Origin: CAYTCZ01 sp964436315
GTDB lineage: Bacteria; Actinomycetota; Thermoleophilia; Gaiellales; Gaiellaceae
NCBI GenBank assembly: GCA_964436315.1
Contig: CAYTCZ010000073.1
Span: 1-19,354, forward strand
Length of the DNA stretch: 19,354 nucleotides
Reading direction: 5' to 3'
The notes under the pieces were generated by a model. That model was not told where the DNA came from. It saw only the letters and a list, made by a program, of their open reading frames with translations, and did no database searches. The number at the start of each line of letters is the position of its first letter. Positions within the stretch are counted from its first letter, which is position 1. Shown in pieces: positions 13,994 to 19,354 of the stretch. Position numbers and translations under genes: made by a program.

Positions 13994-15439
13994 ATGCACG
14001 ACCTTCTCGTCCGCGGCGGCACGGTGGTTACACCGGCGTCGACCGACCAGCTGGACATCGGGGTCAACGGTGAGCAGATCGCGGCGATCGATGCGCCCGG
14101 AGCACTCGGCACCGAGGCAAAGAAGGTAATCGACGCCACGGACTCGTACGTGATTCCGGGAGGCGTCGACCCGCATTGTCACTTCAGTCTCGGCTGGGGC
14201 GAAGTGCGCGCAGAGGGCCAGGAACACTCCTGGGCGTGCGCGTGGGGAGGCACGACCACGATTTGCGACTTCGTCCTCCAAGAGCCTCCGACGAGCCTTC
14301 ACGACGCCGTGGCTGCGAAGAAGGCCGAGGCGGAGGGATCGATGGCCGTGGACTACGGACTCCACGCCATTCTCGCCGGCGAGATTCCGTTCGAGGTGAT
14401 GGAGGAAATCGGAGACGTGATCCGCGGCGGCATCCCAACAATAAAGACGCTGACGACGTACGCGTGGAAGGTCGATGACGGTCATCGCTTTGGTGTCATG
14501 ACTGAGGTCGCGGAGAACGGGGGCCTGAGCATCGTCCACGCCGAGGACGACGACCTCGCCAACTGGCTGACGAAGAAGTACCTACGGGACGGCAAGACCC
14601 ACGGCGGCTACTGCGCCGAGACGCGCGGGGCGCTGGTGGAGGAACTCGCCATCCGTCGCGCAATGCTGATTGCCGAACGGACCGGCTCGCCTCTCTACAT
14701 CTTCCATATGGCCGCCGGCTCGGGAGTCGAGGCGCTCGCAGAGAGTCGGGCCCGAGGGCTGCCGATGTACGGGGAGACACTCCTCATCTATCTCACGTGG
14801 ACGGCCGACAAACTCTTCGATGACGAGAGCCGCGGTCTCTTGTGGAGCAACTTCCCGACCATCAAGTTCCAGGAAGATCAGAATGTCCTCTGGGAGGCGG
14901 TCGCCGACAATCGACTACAAGTCGTCAGCTCGGACCACTACGGACTCAAGGCCGATACCCGATATACGTACATGGGCGACCGGGTCGATACGCCGCAAGG
15001 CGGACAGAATGCCAACGAGATGCGCGTTCCGGTGATGTTCCACCTGGTTCAGCAGGGGAAGATCGGCCTGAATCGGTTCGTCGAATTGGTTTCGACGAAT
15101 CCCGCCAGGATCATGGGGCTCTATCCGAAGAAGGGGCAACTTGCCGTGGGGGCAGATGCCGACATCGTCGTGATCGATCCGGCGAAGACGTGGACGGTCT
15201 CCGCGGCCGATCATCACATGGGCGGTGATTACAACTGCTGGGAAGGATGGGAGCTGAAGGGCAAGGTCGTTACGACGATCCTGCGCGGCACTCCACTCCT
15301 CGAGAATGAGCAGTGGGTCGGCTCGAAGACCGGCGGCCAGTACATTCCGAGGACGCTCCTGCCTGAGATCGTTGGCTCGGCGCCAGACTTCTCAGCGACG
15401 TACGAGTCCCCGATCGTCGGCGCCTCGCTTTCTTCGTGA
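13994..15439 (+). CDS. Hydantoinase/dihydropyrimidinase-family cyclic amidohydrolase
   Basis: The 481-residue enzyme is a dinuclear-zinc amidohydrolase that opens cyclic ureides or imides. All metal ligands are visible: His61 and His63 (GGVDPHCHF), the carbamylated lysine Lys151 (PTIKTLTTYA), His182 (IVHAED), His238 (YIFHMAAGSG) and Asp314 (SSDHYG). Tyr156, five residues after the lysine, matches the substrate-holding tyrosine of dihydropyrimidinases. The loop after Asp314 (DTPQGGQNANEMR) differs from the usual IPNG-containing loop, and the loop after His63 is long, so the substrate is probably not plain dihydrouracil. It opens the rightward cluster and is followed ten bases later by the isochorismatase-family gene. 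Ring opening would give an N-carbamoyl acid that this partner could hydrolyse. Confidence 0.93.
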   Translation: MHDLLVRGGTVVTPASTDQLDIGVNGEQIAAIDAPGALGTEAKKVIDATDSYVIPGGVDPHCHFSLGWGEVRAEGQEHSWACAWGGTTTICDFVLQEPPTSLHDAVAAKKAEAEGSMAVDYGLHAILAGEIPFEVMEEIGDVIRGGIPTIKTLTTYAWKVDDGHRFGVMTEVAENGGLSIVHAEDDDLANWLTKKYLRDGKTHGGYCAETRGALVEELAIRRAMLIAERTGSPLYIFHMAAGSGVEALAESRARGLPMYGETLLIYLTWTADKLFDDESRGLLWSNFPTIKFQEDQNVLWEAVADNRLQVVSSDHYGLKADTRYTYMGDRVDTPQGGQNANEMRVPVMFHLVQQGKIGLNRFVELVSTNPARIMGLYPKKGQLAVGADADIVVIDPAKTWTVSAADHHMGGDYNCWEGWELKGKVVTTILRGTPLLENEQWVGSKTGGQYIPRTLLPEIVGSAPDFSATYESPIVGASLSS

Positions 15440-15449
15440 ACCTCAGAGA

Positions 15450-16148
15450 ATGGCGGCGGACGGCACAGGCGATGCGGTTCTCGACCACACGATCTCGTTC
15501 GAGCTCGAACCTTCACGCACCGCGCTCGTCGTCGTCGACATGCAGTACGCAAGCGCATGTCGTACAACCGGTTTTGGGCGCTGGCTCGATGAGCAAGGCC
15601 GAGCCGAAGAAGGGCGGTACCGCTTCGACCGCATCGAAGGACTATTGATTCCCAACATTCAGCGGCTCCTCACCTTCTTCCGATCACACGACCTCGATCG
15701 GATCTTCGTTCGACTCGGCGCCGAACTGGAAGGCTGCCGCGATCTCATCCCGCACATCCGCCAGCTCGAGACGTCCTTCCGGAACGTCCGCGGAGAACGC
15801 GAATTCGAGATTCTCGATGAGCTTCGGCCCGAGCCGAACGAGTCGGTGATCACGAAGCTCTCGGCGAGCGCATTCACGTCGACCGGTATTGACGCGCTCT
15901 TTCGTAATCTCGGCACGGAGTGCCTCGTCCTCGCCGGCGTTTCGACGAGTCAGTGCGTCGATCTCACGGCGCGAGATGCAGCGGATCGGGGCTATCGGAG
16001 CCTCGTCGTCGAAGACGCCGTGGCCGAAGACCGGGCCGACTATCACGAGTGGACACTCGAGCAGTTCAAGCGGCTGTTCGGTCGAGTTGCAACCACCGCC
16101 GAAGTGCTCGCGGAACTGCAAGCGAAGATGTCGACGCCTGCTCGGTAG
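15450..16148 (+). CDS. Isochorismatase-family amidohydrolase, probable N-carbamoyl or ureide hydrolase
   Basis: The 232-residue product has the cysteine-hydrolase triad of the isochorismatase superfamily: Asp30 (VVVDMQ), Lys136 (VITKLSASAF) and nucleophile Cys169 (AGVSTSQCVD). Members with this triad include N-carbamoylsarcosine amidohydrolase, biuret hydrolase and ureidoacrylate amidohydrolase, all of which release ammonia from carbamoyl groups. Length fits. The ATG at 15450 is chosen because the N-terminal strand (RTALVVVDMQ) follows at the usual distance. Its stop overlaps the GTG of the next gene by one base (TAGTG). Position next to the hydantoinase supports hydrolysis of the opened ring product. 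The exact substrate cannot be read from sequence. Confidence 0.9.
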   Translation: MAADGTGDAVLDHTISFELEPSRTALVVVDMQYASACRTTGFGRWLDEQGRAEEGRYRFDRIEGLLIPNIQRLLTFFRSHDLDRIFVRLGAELEGCRDLIPHIRQLETSFRNVRGEREFEILDELRPEPNESVITKLSASAFTSTGIDALFRNLGTECLVLAGVSTSQCVDLTARDAADRGYRSLVVEDAVAEDRADYHEWTLEQFKRLFGRVATTAEVLAELQAKMSTPAR

Positions 16149-17347
16149 TGAACACCGGGGTCCTCACCGGGCTTCGGATCCTCGACGCCGGCACCATGAT
16201 CGCCGGACCGTTCGCGGGTACCCTTGCCGCCGACTACGGGGCCGATGTTCTGAAGATCGAAAAACCGACTCAGGGCGACCCGATCCGGCAGTGGTCACCC
16301 ATGAAGAACGGCACGTCGCTCTGGTGGAAAGTGGCCGGACGGAACAAGCGTCTGATCACCGTCGATCTCCGTCACGAGCAGGGACGCGAGCTCTTCCTCA
16401 GACTCGTCGAGCAGGCGGACGCGGTGATCGAGAACTACCGGCCGGGCACGTTCGATCGCTGGGGCCTGAGCTACGAGGAACTCGCAAGGGTGAACCCCCG
16501 CATCATCGTCGTTCATGTGAGCGGATACGGTCAGACGGGTCCGTACGCGGAGCGTCCCGGCTACGGCACCGTCGCCGAGGCGATGTCCGGGATCCCGTAT
16601 TTCACCGGCTTTCCAGACCGTCCCCCCACGCTTTCCGCGTTCCCGCTCGCCGACACGCTCGCCGCGACCTTCGGGCTCCTGGGCCTCCTCGGCGCCGTGT
16701 ACGAGCGGGACATCGGTGGAAGCGGTCGGGGTCAGGAGATCGACGTCTCCCTCTACGCGCCGCTGTTTCGCATCGTCGAGAGTCAGGTCATCGGCTACGA
16801 CCAGCTCGGAATCGTGAAAGAACGACATGGAAACCGAATCGAAGAGGACTCCCCGCGAAATGCTTACGCCACGTGTGACGGTCGCTGGATCGCGATCTCG
16901 GCGAGCTCAGATCGCACGTTCGGCCGGCTCGCCGCCGCGATCGGTCGTCCTGAACTCGCCGACGACCCGCAGTTTCGCGACAATCCGAGCCGGATAGCCC
17001 ACGACGCCGAACTCGATGCCATCGTCGCCGATTGGATGGCCGAACGGACAGTCGACGAGATCATGAAGACGTTCGAGGAGAGCGACGTCGTTGCCGGCCC
17101 GATCTACTCGATTCAAGACGTCTTCCTCGATCCGCAGTACGAGGCGCGCGGTGACATCGTCTCGGTCGACGATCCGCAGCTTGGGCCCCTTCGCATGCCG
17201 GGTGTCGTGCCGACCTTCTCGCGCAGCGGATCTAGCGTTGCCTGGCCCGGTGGTCCACTCGGACAGCACAACGAAGAGGTCTACGGTGAGCTCCTCGATC
17301 TGACCGCCGAAGACCTCGCCGAGCTCAGCAACGCCGGCGTCGTCTGA
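16148..17347 (+). CDS. Class III (CaiB/BaiF) CoA transferase, second copy
   Basis: The 399-residue product starts with GTG overlapping the previous stop by one base. Family motifs appear in order: LRILDAGTMIAGPFAGTLAA, KIEKPTQGDPIR, NKRLITVDLR, ENYRPGTFDRWG, SGYGQTGPYAERPGYG and a catalytic Asp169 in FPLADTLA. The C-terminal GPLGQHNEEVYGELL is typical. It would convert the acid left after nitrogen removal into its CoA thioester. It is clearly a different subgroup from the copy at 10210-11409, judging by the differing motifs, so it is not a recent tandem duplicate. Confidence 0.94.
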   Translation: MNTGVLTGLRILDAGTMIAGPFAGTLAADYGADVLKIEKPTQGDPIRQWSPMKNGTSLWWKVAGRNKRLITVDLRHEQGRELFLRLVEQADAVIENYRPGTFDRWGLSYEELARVNPRIIVVHVSGYGQTGPYAERPGYGTVAEAMSGIPYFTGFPDRPPTLSAFPLADTLAATFGLLGLLGAVYERDIGGSGRGQEIDVSLYAPLFRIVESQVIGYDQLGIVKERHGNRIEEDSPRNAYATCDGRWIAISASSDRTFGRLAAAIGRPELADDPQFRDNPSRIAHDAELDAIVADWMAERTVDEIMKTFEESDVVAGPIYSIQDVFLDPQYEARGDIVSVDDPQLGPLRMPGVVPTFSRSGSSVAWPGGPLGQHNEEVYGELLDLTAEDLAELSNAGVV

Positions 17348-17357
17348 TAGGGCGCCC

Positions 17358-18506
17358 GTGCCAACGCCAGTCATCGTCTCGTATGGCTCGAGTCCCTACG
17401 AGAAGCGCGAAGGTCACGAGGTCGGGTGGCATCTCTGGAAAGCGACCGTGGATTGCCTCGAGCGCTCCGGGCTCGAAAAGGACGCCGTCGACGGGCTCGC
17501 GCTTGCCTCGTTCAGCTACACCCCCGGCAACGTTGTCACGCTCGGCGAGCACTTCGGGATGCGCTTGCGCTGGGCGGAGCAAGGCGCGTTCGGCGGCGCC
17601 TCAGGAGCTGTCGCCGTCGGCCATGCGGCCGACGCCATTCGGGCCGGGCGAGCGCGGGCAATCATCTGCCTTGGCGGCGACGCCTTCACGGTCGCCTCCC
17701 ATGACGCGATGCTCGACAGCTTCACGCCCGCGATGCGTGACTACCTCGCCCCGCACGGTTTCGGGGGGGCGAACGGCGTCTTCGCGCTTGTCCAGCGCCA
17801 GCATTCTCATCTGCATGGTACGACTCGCGAGCAGCTCGGCCACCTCGCTGTGACGCAACGCGCGAGCGCGCTCATGAACCCAAACGCACTCTTCAAAAAA
17901 CCCCTCACACTCGACGATTACCTCAACGCGCGCTGGATCTGCGAGCCACTCGGGCTCTACGACTGCGTGATGCCGTGTTCGGGCGCCCATGCCGTGCTGG
18001 TTGTTTCGGACGACATTGCTCGAGCACTCGATCGGCCAACGGTCGGGATCATGAGCTTTGGAGAGGTGCACAACGCCTATCCGGAGTCGTCGTCGTCGCT
18101 TCCTGGGGGCTTCGAACTCTTTGCCGACGATCTCTTCAGCGACGCCGGGGTGAATCGGTCCGACGTCGATCTCGTCTCCCTGTATGACGACTACCCGATC
18201 ATGGTCGGGATCCAGCTCGAGCGGTACGGGTTCTGCGCGGAGGGAGAGTGCGGGCCGTTTCTCGAGTCGACCGACGTCTCGATCCAGGGTGAGCTTCCGA
18301 TCAACACCGGCGGGGGACAACTCTCGTGCGGACAGTCCGGCGCCGGGGGCGGGTCGATCGGGCTCGCCGAGGTCGTGCAACAGCTCCAGCACGAGGCCGG
18401 CGACCGACAAGTTCCCGATGCCCGAGTCGGCTTGGTGTCCGGATTCGGTTTGGTCAGCTACGGCAAGGGCCTCTCGACGGCGGGCCTCCTCCTGGAGCGG
18501 GAGTAA
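17358..18506 (+). CDS. Thiolase-fold acetyl-CoA acetyltransferase / lipid-transfer-type protein
   Basis: The 382-residue product has the thiolase fold of the SCP2/non-condensing type, ending with NTGGGQLSCGQSG near residue 315 and SYGKG near the C-terminus. At the usual nucleophile position the sequence is GGASGA, so the Cys of condensing thiolases is missing. Proteins of this type commonly work with a DUF35 partner, and the Ltp2/ChsH2 pair in steroid degradation is an aldolase. The next gene, three bases away, is such a partner. Tyrosines in the LYDDYP motif and in SYG could correspond to Ltp2 catalytic residues. The start is GTG at 17358, ten bases after the CoA transferase. Confidence 0.88.
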   Translation: MPTPVIVSYGSSPYEKREGHEVGWHLWKATVDCLERSGLEKDAVDGLALASFSYTPGNVVTLGEHFGMRLRWAEQGAFGGASGAVAVGHAADAIRAGRARAIICLGGDAFTVASHDAMLDSFTPAMRDYLAPHGFGGANGVFALVQRQHSHLHGTTREQLGHLAVTQRASALMNPNALFKKPLTLDDYLNARWICEPLGLYDCVMPCSGAHAVLVVSDDIARALDRPTVGIMSFGEVHNAYPESSSSLPGGFELFADDLFSDAGVNRSDVDLVSLYDDYPIMVGIQLERYGFCAEGECGPFLESTDVSIQGELPINTGGGQLSCGQSGAGGGSIGLAEVVQQLQHEAGDRQVPDARVGLVSGFGLVSYGKGLSTAGLLLERE

Positions 18507-18509
18507 CGG

Positions 18510-18896
18510 ATGCGGCTGGATCACAACGCGGACTACCTCGACGCTTCGGCCGAGGGTCGACTGGCGCTCCAGCGCTGCACGGTCTGTGGCCATGTCCCCA
18601 ACTTCCCGAGAGTCGGGTGTCCACGGTGCCTGGGCGAACTCGAATGGTTCGACTCGACGGGTCGCGGAGAGGTGGTCAGCTTCACCGTGATCCACCGCCC
18701 TCACGATCGGGAGCGGTTCGCCGCTCACGTGCCGATCGTGATGGCGCTGATTCAACTCGACGAGCGGAACGAGATGATTGCGACGCTCGTCGGCGACGAT
18801 CGGCTCGACGTCGCGATCGGTGACGCCGTCGTTGTCGCCGCGAAGGGAGGCTGGTCAGAGCTTCCGCAGTTCCGTCGCGCCGCTGAGCCGGCCTGA
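18510..18896 (+). CDS. DUF35 zinc-ribbon/OB-fold protein, partner of the thiolase-fold protein
   Basis: The 128-residue product has an N-terminal rubredoxin-like zinc ribbon with two CxxC knuckles, Cys23/Cys26 and Cys37/Cys40 (CTVCG and CPRC). An OB-fold half follows, with GEVVSFTVIHRP and VPIVMALIQLDE. Proteins of this family bind thiolase-fold enzymes and help present the acyl-CoA substrate. The ATG at 18510 lies three bases after the upstream stop, so the two proteins are probably made in equal amounts. No function beyond partner protein can be seen. Confidence 0.92.
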   Translation: MRLDHNADYLDASAEGRLALQRCTVCGHVPNFPRVGCPRCLGELEWFDSTGRGEVVSFTVIHRPHDRERFAAHVPIVMALIQLDERNEMIATLVGDDRLDVAIGDAVVVAAKGGWSELPQFRRAAEPA

Positions 18897-18902
18897 AACT
18901 GA

Positions 18903-19354
18903 CCTAACGCTCGTTTCAGCCGGGCTTCAAACACGCGCACTGGATCGGAACCGGAGTCGGTCGCCTCGGTGCTCGCCGGCCCGAGTGCCGAGGCGGGAGT
19001 CGTGGAACTCTCGGGCGAGACACTCGCAGGGAACAACTTCGACATTGCCGAGTTTCGAGGCACGCCTGTTTTGATCAACGTCTGGGCTTCGTGGTGATAT
19101 ATCTACGTTCGGGAGGCGGTCGCTTTCCGTGAGTTCGCAGAGGCACACGCGGAGTTCGCGTACGTCGGTATGAACGTCAAGGACGCTCACGATCGAGCCC
19201 GCGGGTAATACGGATGGGAATTTCCGTCGCTCGTCGATCCGGATCGCGAGCTCGCGGGGCGCCTTGGTCTACCAACCGTGGTCGTCCTTCTCGCCGAGGA
19301 CGGCAAGATCGCCGCGCGGGCCGCCGGCGGTAGCGGCCCGGGCTCCTGGCTCGC
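18903..19354 (+). pseudogene. TlpA/ResA-like thioredoxin-fold pseudogene, runs past window edge
   Basis: One plus-strand frame reads as a TlpA-type thiol-disulphide oxidoreductase. It contains VVELSGETLAG, then FRGTPVLINVWASW, VREAVAFREFAEAH, FAYVGMNVKDAHDRA, WEFPSLVDPDRELA, and GLPTVVVLLAEDGKIAARAAG. Two stops interrupt it: TGA at 19095-19097, exactly where the first Cys of the CxxC motif should be, and TAA at 19206-19208. The second Cys position is Tyr. No start codon with a signal peptide or lipobox is present upstream, where the frame opens just after a TGA at 18900. The gene is therefore dead, though the protein-level likeness is well preserved, which suggests recent loss. Confidence 0.8.

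Noticed and set aside
17601..18755. Long minus-strand frame (384 codons) opposite the thiolase-fold gene
   Set aside because: It mirrors a clearly conserved plus-strand gene and runs into the DUF35 gene. High GC content produces such long antisense frames, and its translation fits no family.
19095..19097. UGA as a selenocysteine codon in a thioredoxin-like protein
   Set aside because: A TAA follows in the same frame at 19206, the resolving Cys is missing, no N-terminal signal or start is present, and no hairpin was evident just downstream.
1..19354. CRISPR arrays, tRNA or rRNA genes, insertion sequences, urea transporter genes
   Set aside because: No regularly spaced repeats, cloverleaf-like segments, transposase frames, or UreI or Urt-type membrane proteins were seen on either strand.

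Overview
The window is high-GC DNA from a bacterium. It is densely packed with protein genes, many of which overlap or start with GTG. No RNA gene, transposase, integrase or CRISPR array was seen. GC content, codon use and gene content would suit a soil or sediment Actinomycetota (for example Thermoleophilia) or Chloroflexota, but no lineage marker settles this, so the taxonomy is an inference.

Layout. (1) 1-440, minus: the start of greA, cut by the window edge. A mostly non-coding stretch (441-755) precedes it. (2) 756-7482, minus: a complete urease locus, transcribed from high to low coordinates as M28 peptidase, a stand-alone allophanate-hydrolase C-terminal-like domain, a fused ureAB, ureC, ureG, ureD, ureE and ureF. 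(3) 7575-10219, minus: a second, divergent urease-like set (ureC2, ureB2, ureA2) without accessory genes, preceded by a second stand-alone allophanate-hydrolase C-terminal-like domain. (4) 10210-13860, minus: class III CoA transferase, a crotonase-fold protein, an amidase-signature hydrolase and a small two-helix membrane protein. Spacings are so short that blocks 2-4 may be one or a few long transcripts. (5) 13861-13993: divergent promoter region. (6) 13994-18896, plus: hydantoinase/dihydropyrimidinase-family amidohydrolase, isochorismatase-family amidohydrolase, a second class III CoA transferase, a thiolase-fold protein and a DUF35 zinc-ribbon/OB protein. (7) 18903-19354, plus: the remains of a TlpA-like thioredoxin gene with two in-frame stops.

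Working together. The theme is breaking C-N bonds in ureides and amides. The hydantoinase would open a cyclic ureide or imide, and the isochorismatase-family enzyme would remove the N-carbamoyl group. The amidase would act on an amide, and the urease would hydrolyse urea to ammonia and carbamate. The CoA transferases, crotonase and thiolase/DUF35 pair would activate and cleave the remaining carbon skeleton. This pathway is inferred from gene families and neighbourhood, not from a known substrate.

The most unusual point is that both urease structural sets, one canonical and one strongly diverged, carry their own stand-alone domain resembling the C-terminus of allophanate hydrolase. No urea carboxylase gene or complete allophanate hydrolase is visible.
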